A stretch of 5,471 bases of DNA from Treponema sp. (GCA_031279925.1 JAITHQ010000042.1:1-5471); one strand, 5' to 3'; positions 1 through 5,457 are shown, counted from the first letter of the stretch. Made by a program: numbers and translations. Notes: generated by a model not told the origin, from the letters alone.

Positions 1-198
1 TGCGAAAAAACCGGCGTACATAACGATGAACTGGAAAGAGCCCTTGCCGCAAAACAAAAAAACGCGGAGTTAAAAGCATTGACCGGCGCGTTAATTTCAG
101 GCGCAGCCGGCCTTGCGTCAACGGTTATTCCTTCCATTGATTCCATAAAAACCATGACCGCCGCCCTTATAGACTTTTTCAAAAAACGCCGGGGCTGA
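1..198 (+). CDS. C-terminal end of an unrecognised protein (5' truncated by window)
   Basis: An open frame runs from the first base to a TGA at 196-198 and gives the last 65 residues of a protein that starts outside the window. The visible part begins with a charged, probably helical stretch (ELERALAAKQKNAELKAL). It continues into a Gly/Ala/Ser/Ile-rich, moderately hydrophobic segment (GALISGAAGLASTVIPSI), then an amphipathic helix, and ends in a basic tail FFKKRRG. I do not recognise the family. The hydrophobic stretch could be a weak membrane segment or a packed helix. It is the only gene on the plus strand with normal-looking composition and it converges on the ABC ATPase gene, with only 24 bp between the stop codons. 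It is judged real because the frame is open to the edge, its composition is protein-like, and a terminator-like hairpin follows the stop. Confidence 0.6.
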   Translation, partial: CEKTGVHNDELERALAAKQKNAELKALTGALISGAAGLASTVIPSIDSIKTMTAALIDFFKKRRG

Positions 199-223
199 CA
201 GCCGCTGTTTTTACCGGCCTTTT
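181..223. terminator. Putative bidirectional terminator between convergent genes
   Basis: GCCGG at 188-192 pairs with CCGGC at 214-218, and a smaller hairpin (ACAG 198-201 with CTGT 205-208) is nested inside. On the minus strand the outer stem is followed by six T residues (181-186 read in reverse), which fits the end of the ABC ATPase transcript. On the plus strand the inner hairpin is followed by five T residues (208-212), and the outer stem by CTTTT, which fits the end of the partial gene. The stems are short (5 and 4 bp) with an asymmetric interior, so strength is uncertain. Confidence 0.5.
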
Positions 224-1053
224 CACATTTCATTTCGATTCCCGCCGGCAGACTCCGGCTCTTCCCCCGCAAGCAGGGCGTGTTCCCGTTTCCACCGGGC
301 AAGATCGTCCGGCGCGCTGCGCCGGTGCACAACCGGCTCGTCAGAAACCAGTTCTCCGTCACGCAGGGTAATAATCCGTTTGGTGTACACGGCCAGTTCC
401 GGCTCGTGCGTTACCATGACGATGGTTTTCCCCGCATTGTTAAGCTGCTGAAAAAGGCCCATTATTTCCAGGGTCATGCCGGTATCAAGGTTTCCTGTTG
501 GTTCATCGGCAAGAATAAAGGCGGGATCGTTTACCATTGCCCGCGCAATGGCTACCCGCTGCTGCTGACCGCCTGAAAGCTGTGACGGAAAATGATCCAT
601 GCGCTGCTCAAGGCCGACTTCGCGCAGGGCCGCCATTGCCCGCTCTTTCCGATCCTGGGCGCTTTGCCGCTGTTCGCCCTTTTCCCGCCTGCGGTAAAAC
701 AGGGGCAGTTCCACGTTTTCAAGCGCCGTGGTTCGGGACAACAGATTGAAAGACTGAAACACAAAACCAATTTTACGGTTTCTGATGTAGGCAAAGGCGT
801 CTGAATTGGATTTGGATGTTTCGATGCCGTCCAGCGCGTAAGTACCGCCTGAGGGCTTGTCCAGGCATCCAAGGATATTCATCAGCGTTGACTTTCCCGA
901 ACCGGAAGGCCCCATTACCGAAACAAATTCGCCGCAGGCGGCGGAAAAATCCACGCCTCTTAGGGCGCGTACCACCACAGCCTCCTCGCCCTGCCGGCCT
1001 TCCATACGGTATTCCCTTTTGATTCCGTACAGTTCAATTACCGCCTGAGCCAT
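223..1053 (-). CDS. ABC transporter ATP-binding protein, MacB/LolD type
   Basis: This 276-residue cytoplasmic ATPase belongs to the family that powers MacB, LolCDE and FtsX-type mechanotransmission transporters. It has Walker A GPSGSGKS (48-55), Q-loop Gln100, signature LSGGQ (159-163), Walker B ending LADE (Glu184), D-loop NLD (188-190) and switch His216, so all catalytic elements are intact. The phrase DEPTGNLD is typical of this subfamily. It is longer than the usual 220-240 residues. A charged Arg/Lys/Glu/Gln insert follows the FQSFNLL region (about 121-138), and there is a polar C-terminal tail of about 30 residues after the core. The ATG at 1051-1053 overlaps the adaptor stop by one base (TAATG), and GGGAGA at 1061-1066 lies 7 nt upstream, which implies translational coupling. 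The substrate cannot be read from the ATPase. The expected membrane permease partner is not downstream; the gene is last in its operon. Confidence 0.93.
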   Translation of the reverse strand: MAQAVIELYGIKREYRMEGRQGEEAVVVRALRGVDFSAACGEFVSVMGPSGSGKSTLMNILGCLDKPSGGTYALDGIETSKSNSDAFAYIRNRKIGFVFQSFNLLSRTTALENVELPLFYRRREKGEQRQSAQDRKERAMAALREVGLEQRMDHFPSQLSGGQQQRVAIARAMVNDPAFILADEPTGNLDTGMTLEIMGLFQQLNNAGKTIVMVTHEPELAVYTKRIITLRDGELVSDEPVVHRRSAPDDLARWKREHALLAGEEPESAGGNRNEM

Positions 1054-2420
1054 TAGATTTTCTCCCGTAAAATAACCTGCCGGCCTTCAATGTCCTCGAC
1101 GGCGCTGATCTCCGTAAAGGAACCGTTGCTGATTCCGGCGCGTACCCGCATTACATCAAGTTTTCCCTCACCGTTGATAAACCACAAATTGCGCATAACA
1201 ACCACGCGGCCCCTGCGCCCCTGCCCTGCGTCCTGATTCCCCTGCCGGTTTTGCCGGTTTCCGCCGCCGGAACCCATCATGGCCCTGCCGCCCGGCCCCA
1301 TCGGCGGGCCGCCGCCCATCACCATGCCGGTTAAACCCGTGCCCGATCCGCCCCTTCCCTGCGGGGGGGCGTTCTGGCCGGAAGCAGCCGCCTGGTCCCT
1401 TGCCTGCGCCCTTGCTTCTACCGCCGCCTTTCGCTGATCCCCGTCAAGATTTTTTAGTCCGGCGTTAAAAACCATTTCGGCAATTTCTTCGCCGCTTAAA
1501 CTGGTGGGCTGGTAGCGCAGGGCGGCGTTAGGCGCCATAAGAATGTTCTCGCTCCGTTCCACGATAAATTCAACCGCGCAGGTCATTCCCGGCAGCAGGG
1601 AGCCGTCCTGATTTTCAACATTGATAATAACGGTGTACGAAACCACATTGCTCTGCACTGTGGGAACCAGGCGCAAATTTTCAACCTCGCCCGAAAAGCT
1701 CCTTCCCGGCAGGCTTTCCAGTGTAAAGCGTACCGCCTGCCCCTTGTGAATCGCGGTTACATCAAGCTCGCCTACGCTTGCCTCGATCTGCATTTCTTTA
1801 AGGTTTTCCGCAATAACAAAAATGCTCGATGTATTGCTGCTGGAACTGTCCACCACGGTGTCTCCCACATTGATGTTCCGTTCAAGTACAATGCCGTCAA
1901 TGGGCGAAGTAATAAAAGCGTATTGATTGATCTCTGTTTCGATAACTTTTAAATTCGCCTCGGCAACGGCAAGGTCCGCAGCCTGGCTGTCCAGTGTTGT
2001 CTTGCTGGTTTTAAGCTCGTATTCAGAAATCAGATTCTTTTCCGCAAGCGTCTCTTGATTGCGGTAATTGATTCGCTGCAATTCATAATTGGCCCTGGAT
2101 TTAATTACCTGCGCCATCTGCTGATCCCGCTGGAGGCGGAGCATATCGGTATTAAGCTCGGCAAGAATGTCGCCTTTACGAACCGCATCGTTGTAATCGA
2201 CGTTTATTTTTTCGACCTTGCCGCTCATCTGGGGCAGCACTTTAACGGTGGCCACCGGGTTAATCGTGCCGCTGGACGAAACGCTGCGCTCCAGGCTGCC
2301 CCGGCGTATTTCGGTAAACTCGTAAGTTTTTGGTCCGGCCTTTTTGGAGCCGCAGGCGGCAAGCAGCAAAGGGGCAACGGCCAGCCATACAAAATTCAGC
2401 TTCAATTTTCGGTTTTTCAT
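1053..2420 (-). CDS. Lipoprotein periplasmic adaptor (membrane fusion protein), MacA/HlyD type
   Basis: Predicted periplasmic adaptor linking an inner-membrane transporter to an outer-membrane exit duct. The chosen start (ATG at 2418-2420) gives 455 residues, has GAGGAG 10 nt upstream, and places a clean lipoprotein signal at the N terminus: Lys/Arg-rich MKNRKLK, hydrophobic core, lipobox LAAC with Cys23. Longer in-frame starts at 2498 and 2438 add a non-signal-like extension, and the latter overlaps the ribosome site. Order of domains: beta strand and first lipoyl half (about 35-90, with QMSGKVEKINVDYNDAVRKGDIL), coiled-coil hairpin (about 91-165), second lipoyl half (SPIDGIVLERNINVGDTV, 172-189), beta-barrel (about 205-290), and membrane-proximal strands (290-305 and about 405-455). 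The membrane-proximal part is interrupted by an Ala/Gln stretch and a Gly/Met/Arg/Asn-rich segment (about 335-405). Together with the overlapping ATPase this suggests a MacA-like export role; the substrate is unknown. Confidence 0.9.
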   Translation of the reverse strand: MKNRKLKLNFVWLAVAPLLLAACGSKKAGPKTYEFTEIRRGSLERSVSSSGTINPVATVKVLPQMSGKVEKINVDYNDAVRKGDILAELNTDMLRLQRDQQMAQVIKSRANYELQRINYRNQETLAEKNLISEYELKTSKTTLDSQAADLAVAEANLKVIETEINQYAFITSPIDGIVLERNINVGDTVVDSSSSNTSSIFVIAENLKEMQIEASVGELDVTAIHKGQAVRFTLESLPGRSFSGEVENLRLVPTVQSNVVSYTVIINVENQDGSLLPGMTCAVEFIVERSENILMAPNAALRYQPTSLSGEEIAEMVFNAGLKNLDGDQRKAAVEARAQARDQAAASGQNAPPQGRGGSGTGLTGMVMGGGPPMGPGGRAMMGSGGGNRQNRQGNQDAGQGRRGRVVVMRNLWFINGEGKLDVMRVRAGISNGSFTEISAVEDIEGRQVILREKI

Positions 2421-2430
2421 TAGGGCAAAA

Positions 2431-2436
2431 CTCCTC
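2431..2436 (-). promoter_or_regulatory. Ribosome binding site of the adaptor gene
   Basis: On the minus strand this reads GAGGAG, 10 nt before the ATG at 2418-2420. It decides the start: an upstream in-frame ATG at 2436-2438 overlaps it, and the open frame to 2498 has no comparable site. Confidence 0.7.
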
Positions 2437-2442
2437 ATTGCT

Positions 2443-2451
2443 ATTCTAGCA
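2443..2451 (-). promoter_or_regulatory. Candidate extended -10 promoter element for the adaptor-ATPase operon
   Basis: The minus strand reads TGCTAGAAT, a TGn extended -10 followed by TAGAAT (five of six matches to TATAAT). No good -35 hexamer lies 16-18 nt upstream (TTCTTG at best). Transcription would start near 2436, leaving a very short leader with the ribosome site at its 5' end. This is inferred from consensus only. Confidence 0.3.
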
Positions 2452-2527
2452 AATTTCGTGCCAAGCAAGAATGTCCTGTTGTCATCAGGCTTGAACAAAG
2501 GTAAAAAGCAATTACAAAACTAAAGAG

Positions 2528-2557
2528 GCTGTTGCAAAACTTCAGTTTTGCAACAGC
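2528..2557. repeat. Perfect 13-bp-stem hairpin (TTGCAAAAC family)
   Basis: GCTGTTGCAAAAC at 2528-2540 is the exact reverse complement of 2545-2557, with the four-base loop TTCA. The three bases before it (GAG, 2525-2527) make the left arm GAGGCTGTTGCAAAA, which matches the left arm of the 2897 hairpin at 14 of 15 positions. No T-tract follows on either strand, so it is not a canonical intrinsic terminator. Confidence 0.85.
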
Positions 2558-2570
2558 AAGCGCTGAAAAA

Positions 2571-2604
2571 TGCAGTTTTGCAGCCCGTAGGGCGAAAAAC
2601 TGCA
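2571..2604. repeat. Hairpin with two-part stem
   Basis: TGCAGTTTT (2571-2579) pairs with AAAACTGCA (2596-2604). An inner GCCC (2583-2586) pairs with GGGC (2590-2593) around the loop GTA. The two stem parts are separated by a small asymmetric internal loop. It carries the same TTTTGCA-type word as its neighbours, only 13 bp after the previous hairpin. Confidence 0.75.
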
Positions 2605-2612
2605 AGGGCCTG

Positions 2613-2635
2613 TGCAAAACGAACCGGGTTTTGCA
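2613..2635. repeat. Short hairpin, third of the cluster
   Basis: TGCAAAAC (2613-2620) is the exact reverse complement of GTTTTGCA (2628-2635), with a seven-base loop. It has the same arm word as the 2528 and 2897 hairpins. Alone it would be unremarkable; its value is as part of the regular series. Confidence 0.6.
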
Positions 2636-2732
2636 ATTGGCTGCTAATGGCGGGAATTATGCGGCAAAACGGCGAATTTTTTAACGCTGCAAGTGGAGTA
2701 TACAAGGCGCGAACAAAGGCGGGAAGGTTTAG

Positions 2733-2897
2733 ATGGGTAAATTTTTTACACTTGTGAAAAAAGGGAATAGCGGTTTTGCGTTAACCGGGCCTTTGGTCGC
2801 ATGTGGCGTCTGGCACTATTTTCGCCTTTTCTTTCCCCTTACATTCTCCACGCCCCTGGCTGGCCTGTCCTTGCATCTCCATTTTTCTTTACTATAG
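2733..2897 (+). CDS. Possible small hydrophobic protein, 54 residues (doubtful)
   Basis: An ATG at 2733-2735 opens a frame of 54 codons ending in TAG at 2895-2897. GGGAAGG at 2721-2727 lies 5 nt upstream and could bind the ribosome. A weak -10-like TATACA at 2699-2704 precedes it at a sensible distance, though without a clear -35. The peptide starts MGKFFTLVKKG and then alternates hydrophobic and aromatic residues (PLVACGVWHYFRLFFPLTF), ending Leu/His-rich. It could be a small membrane peptide, but the long run of pyrimidine-rich codons would produce a similar composition from noncoding DNA. I recognise no family. The stop codon's last base is the first base of the 2897-2932 hairpin. Either this is a tiny gene with its own 3' hairpin, or the ORF is a chance frame inside a repeated element. 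Confidence 0.25.
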   Translation: MGKFFTLVKKGNSGFALTGPLVACGVWHYFRLFFPLTFSTPLAGLSLHLHFSLL

Positions 2898-2932
2898 AGC
2901 CTGTTGCAAAAACCGGCTTTTGCAACAGGCTC
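2897..2932. repeat. Perfect 15-bp-stem hairpin (TTGCAAAA family)
   Basis: GAGCCTGTTGCAAAA (2897-2911) is the exact reverse complement of 2918-2932, with a six-base loop ACCGGC. It lies about 155 bp beyond the stop of the methyltransferase-like gene on the minus strand and directly after the 54-codon ORF on the plus strand, so it could stop or stabilise either transcript. Neither side has a T-tract after the stem. Its left arm is a near copy of 2525-2539. Confidence 0.85.
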
Positions 2933-3020
2933 ACGTTATACGAAATGAGCGCGGAAGTTATTTGAATTAATTAAAACTGGGAAAAAACTGATGAAGCTAT
3001 GGCGATTTTAAACGGGGGAA

Positions 3021-3090
3021 TAGAGAGTAGAGAGCAAAGACGCCAGGAGCCTTTTTCATTTAACTCTTACTATTTACTAACTCCTAACTA
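3021..3090. repeat. Degenerate 7-bp-period TAGNNNN repeats in inverted arrangement
   Basis: On the plus strand TAGAGAG occurs twice in tandem (3021-3034). On the minus strand TAGGAGT, TAGTAAA and TAGTAAG follow each other as consecutive heptamers (3086 down to 3066), beginning four bases after the start of the TAG stop codon of the methyltransferase-like gene. The two sets point toward each other across about 30 bp. The repeat is short and imperfect; it looks like microsatellite-type intergenic DNA. Confidence 0.45.
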
Positions 3091-4098
3091 CCAGTTTCTC
3101 AAATAAAGAAGACTGTCCATCAACAGCAGGTTTTCATCCGGTGTGGCGGCAGGAATTTCGCAGCCGCCGGCAATAAGCGTTGTTTCGGTTCCCGCTCTGA
3201 TGCACCGCTTTACCTCGGCTTCAACATATTCAAGACTGCCCTGCATCATCACCGCGGCGGGGTGCAGATTGCCCGATGCCGCTGTCCGGCTGCCTTTGAA
3301 CACCTGGGCCGCATGTCCAAAATCTACCATCGAATCAATATCGATTATATCCGCCCCCAGCTCCGCCAGCATTTCCAGCAGGCTGGTAATGTTGCCGCAA
3401 ATGTGGAGTTTTACCCGCGCCCCCTGTTCGTGGATATAATCAATAATGGCCTTGTCCCAGTGGAAACAATATTTTTTGTAAAGAGCAGGGCCGATCAATG
3501 AAGCCACCGCATTACCCACGCCGATAAAATCGGCCCCCGCATCGATCTGGGCTTTTGCAAAACGTTTCTGCTGGGCAAAAATAATTTCAAAAAGTTCCGC
3601 CAGGCAGCTTTCTTCCAAGGCAAGGTCCAGCAGCAGATCGTTTATGCCCCGAAGATCCGCCGCCTCGGCAAGGCAGCCTTCTATCCAGCCGATAACCGGA
3701 TACTCGTTTCCCCCTTTCTGCCGCAGCAGTTCACAGGCTCTAACGCGATCCAGGGTACGGGGGCTGTCCAGCGGATCAAAATGGACCAGAGCGGAAAGAT
3801 CGAAATCATCGCCAATAAGCGGGACCGCCGCATAGGGACATGCGTTTTCGGGAAAAACAATCTGCGCCCCAAAAGCCGCTGTTTCCCGTACCGGATCGGA
3901 AATGGCGCACAGGGTATCCAGGCCGTATTTTTCGGCGCAGATCAAATTCCCTTCCGCCAGTTTGCGGTAATTCTGTACATACTCGCTGTAGGATACGTCG
4001 GCTTCCCTGGCGATAATATACATAAACAGGTTCATGTTTGGAATTTTATCCACCGGCTTTCCCGCCAGGCGGGCATTCAAACGTTCCAGCGATGTCAT
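3088..4098 (-). CDS. Uroporphyrinogen decarboxylase-superfamily protein, MtaA/CmuA-type methyltransferase-like
   Basis: A soluble 336-residue protein with the URO-D (beta/alpha)8 barrel pattern. It opens with TSLERLNARLAGKPVDKIPNM, the usual start of this family. The zinc-binding signature of MtaA/MtbA-like corrinoid methyltransferases is present: His232-X-Cys234 in LHICGN, and Cys313 in AGGCEIP. GNLHP (276-280) is another family-typical motif. Such enzymes move methyl groups between a corrinoid protein and a thiol or other acceptor; true heme-pathway HemE lacks this metal site, so a heme role is unlikely. The start chosen is ATG at 4096-4098, with AGGAAG 6 nt upstream; a TTG at 4131 in the same frame would add 11 residues but has no clear site. 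No corrinoid-binding protein or reactivase gene is visible nearby. A terminator separates it from the sugar permease gene, so it probably has its own promoter, which I could not identify. Substrate unknown. Confidence 0.85.
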   Translation of the reverse strand: MTSLERLNARLAGKPVDKIPNMNLFMYIIAREADVSYSEYVQNYRKLAEGNLICAEKYGLDTLCAISDPVRETAAFGAQIVFPENACPYAAVPLIGDDFDLSALVHFDPLDSPRTLDRVRACELLRQKGGNEYPVIGWIEGCLAEAADLRGINDLLLDLALEESCLAELFEIIFAQQKRFAKAQIDAGADFIGVGNAVASLIGPALYKKYCFHWDKAIIDYIHEQGARVKLHICGNITSLLEMLAELGADIIDIDSMVDFGHAAQVFKGSRTAASGNLHPAAVMMQGSLEYVEAEVKRCIRAGTETTLIAGGCEIPAATPDENLLLMDSLLYLRNW

Positions 4099-4104
4099 GG
4101 TTTT

Positions 4105-4110
4105 CTTCCT
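4105..4110 (-). promoter_or_regulatory. Ribosome binding site of the methyltransferase-like gene
   Basis: The minus strand reads AGGAAG, 6 nt before the ATG at 4096-4098. It supports this start over the in-frame TTG at 4129-4131. Confidence 0.6.
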
Positions 4111-4143
4111 GCCTGCAATTTCGCCTAACAATGGTCAATACGG

Positions 4144-4158
4144 GGCCGGGACCCGGCC
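4144..4158. repeat. GC-rich palindrome in the leader of the methyltransferase-like gene
   Basis: GGCCGGG (4144-4150) and CCCGGCC (4152-4158) are exact reverse complements around a single A. As RNA it would fold to a six-pair stem with a three-base loop. It sits 45 nt upstream of the ATG on the minus strand, between the upstream terminator and the gene, so it could be an operator or leader hairpin. No T-tract follows. Confidence 0.55.
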
Positions 4159-4191
4159 TTCCAGTCAGCGTCACATTAACCAGGGCCGGAT

Positions 4192-4221
4192 AAAAACATA
4201 CTCCGCTTTGGGCGGAGTATG
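4192..4221 (-). terminator. Intrinsic terminator after the sugar permease gene
   Basis: On the minus strand CATACTCCGC (4221-4212) pairs perfectly with GCGGAGTATG (4206-4197) over ten base pairs around a five-base loop. Five T residues (4196-4192) follow immediately. It starts 23 bp beyond the permease stop codon. This is the clearest regulatory signal in the window and marks the end of the sugar-transport operon. Confidence 0.9.
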
Positions 4222-4244
4222 CTGCATTAAAACGATTGGTAATA

Positions 4245-5444
4245 TCAGCCCAAACCGGCCTTGCGGCGGGTGTACACATCGTAGAACACCGCCAAAAGCA
4301 GAATAAGCGCCTTTACCACATACTGGTAATGGGTACCCAGATTCATAAGCGACATGCCGTTGTTGATGGCCGACATCACAAGGCCGCCGACAATAACGCC
4401 GATTACCGAGCCAATGCCGCCGCTTGCAGAAACGCCGCCGATGTAACAGGCAGCAATGGCGTCCATTTCAAAAAGGTTGCCCGCCTGGGGCAGGGCGCTG
4501 TTCATGTAGCCGGTAGAAACCACCGCCGCAAGGCCGGTCAGTCCGCCCATGATGCAGAATACAATAAAAGTGATTAACTCTGAATTGATGCCGGAAAGTT
4601 TTGCCGAGCGGGAATTGCCGCCTACCGCATAGATAAAGCGGCCCAGTACCGTGTTCTTTAACACAAAGTGGAACACAAAAACCGTTATTCCCAAAACCAC
4701 TACCACAATGGGCAGGCCCCGGTAACGGGCAAAACGCTCCGCCAGGGCCAGGGCCAGGACGCTGATAATTACCAGTTTGCCAATAAACAGGGGAAGCGGC
4801 GTTACCTCAAACTCGTTGGCGATTTTGGTTTTGCGGCTTGAGAATTCGACGATGTAGAAAACAATCAATATGGCAATCGTTAGAATAAGGGCAAATGGAT
4901 AATAAACACCCCCAATCTGCGAAACGCCCAGCACCTCGTCAACCGTGCCGGTGGCAAGATGGGAATAGCCTTCGTCCTTAAGGCTTACGGGATTAACATT
5001 GGTAACAATATAGGTAAGGCCCCGGAACAACAGCATACTCGCAAGGGTAACGATAAAGGCCGGCATTTTGGTATAGGCAACCCATACCCCGTGAAACGCG
5101 CCAACGGCAACGCCCATCAGTATTGAGAGCAGCAGGGTCATGGGCAGCCCAAGGCCGGTATTGTAAATCATGGCGCTGATAGCCCCTACAAAGGCGCAGA
5201 CCGAACCAACCGAAAGGTCAATTCCCAGAATGATCATAACCTGCACCATGCCGACCGCCAGGATGAGCACGTAACTGTACTGGAAAAAGATGTTGGTAAA
5301 ATTCCGCGCGCTAAAGTTGTTCCAGTTGGTCAGCGGGGCAAAGATGAGCATTATCAATGCCAGCATGATAAACATGGAATAGTTACGGATGTTGTTTTTG
5401 ATCAGCGTTTTGGTATCCGCAATATGAACCGCCTTGTCACTCAT
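4245..5444 (-). CDS. gguB: Sugar ABC transporter permease, GguB/MmsB (XylH-like)
   Basis: A 399-residue inner-membrane permease for monosaccharide import, of the type that works with a ChvE-like periplasmic sugar-binding protein and a double-domain GguA/XylG ATPase. It has many hydrophobic helices, and its length matches GguB/XylH (about 390-400) rather than RbsC/MglC (about 320-340). The extra length lies in an additional loop and helices around 150-265. Family landmarks are ILGIDLSVGSV (72-82), MPAFIVTLASMLLFRGLTY (127-145), the cytoplasmic coupling region GRFIYAVGGNSRSAKLSGIN (268-287), EMDAIAACYIGGVSASGGIG (326-345) and NNGMSLMNLG (361-370). The N terminus TKTLIKNNIRNYSMFIML is typical of the GguB group. 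The ATG at 5442-5444 has AAGGAG (5457-5452) 7 nt upstream. It is the last gene of its operon, closed by the terminator at 4192-4221. A TAA at 5465-5463 on the minus strand may be the stop of an upstream partner gene, probably the ATPase. Exact sugar unknown; arabinose, xylose, galactose or glucose are plausible. Confidence 0.92.
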   Translation of the reverse strand: MSDKAVHIADTKTLIKNNIRNYSMFIMLALIMLIFAPLTNWNNFSARNFTNIFFQYSYVLILAVGMVQVMIILGIDLSVGSVCAFVGAISAMIYNTGLGLPMTLLLSILMGVAVGAFHGVWVAYTKMPAFIVTLASMLLFRGLTYIVTNVNPVSLKDEGYSHLATGTVDEVLGVSQIGGVYYPFALILTIAILIVFYIVEFSSRKTKIANEFEVTPLPLFIGKLVIISVLALALAERFARYRGLPIVVVVLGITVFVFHFVLKNTVLGRFIYAVGGNSRSAKLSGINSELITFIVFCIMGGLTGLAAVVSTGYMNSALPQAGNLFEMDAIAACYIGGVSASGGIGSVIGVIVGGLVMSAINNGMSLMNLGTHYQYVVKALILLLAVFYDVYTRRKAGLG

Positions 5445-5451
5445 ATAAGTT

Positions 5452-5457
5452 CTCCTT
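5452..5457 (-). promoter_or_regulatory. Ribosome binding site of the sugar permease gene
   Basis: The minus strand reads AAGGAG, 7 nt before the ATG at 5442-5444. It is the best Shine-Dalgarno match in the window and fixes the start of the permease. Confidence 0.75.

Larger units (their letters stand above)
2421..3087. other. Gene-poor, hairpin-rich intergenic region
   Basis: About 670 bp between the adaptor start and the stop of the methyltransferase-like gene holds no convincing conserved gene. It contains the adaptor promoter region (2421-2524), a cluster of hairpins sharing the word TTGCAAAAC or its complement (2525-2635), and a mixed stretch with a 54-codon ORF (2636-2896). A long perfect-stem hairpin (2897-2932), AT-rich spacer (2933-3020) and a degenerate 7-bp repeat (3021-3090) complete it. 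Further copies of the CAAAAC word occur at 2515-2520, 2665-2670 and, as GTTTTG, at 2773-2778. The layout resembles a repeat or miniature-element insertion more than a regulatory leader, but no target-site duplication is visible. Confidence 0.6.

Noticed and set aside
2461..2493. Imperfect inverted repeat upstream of the adaptor promoter as an operator
   Set aside because: CAAGC/GCTTG and CCTG/CAGG are short, asymmetrically spaced and share a base, which is within chance expectation.
2421..2498. N-terminal extension of the adaptor to 2498
   Set aside because: It would bury the lipoprotein signal behind 26 residues and has no good ribosome site, whereas the ATG at 2418-2420 has GAGGAG at a usable distance.
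2528..2557. Integron attC-like recombination site
   Set aside because: The GTT...AAC ends superficially recall attC, but GTTGCAA does not fit the GTTRRRY core. The stem is perfect with no extrahelical bases, and there is no integrase or cassette array.
2525..2635. CRISPR array
   Set aside because: The repeated word is only about 8-10 bp, alternates in orientation, and the intervals are irregular with no unique spacers of constant length.
2520..2705. Minus-strand 61-codon frame over the same repeats
   Set aside because: It begins at a TTG with no ribosome site and spans three hairpins. Its Cys- and Phe-rich peptide is what the CAAAAC repeats give by chance.
2548..2757. Plus-strand 69-codon frame across the hairpin cluster
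   Set aside because: It starts with TTG inside the loop-proximal arm of a perfect hairpin, has no ribosome site, and its codons simply read through the repeats.
3550..3567. TTTTGCAAAA palindrome inside the methyltransferase-like gene as another repeat copy
   Set aside because: It lies within well-formed coding sequence (Phe-Ala-Lys-Ala-Gln) and has no extended stem, so it is explained by codons.
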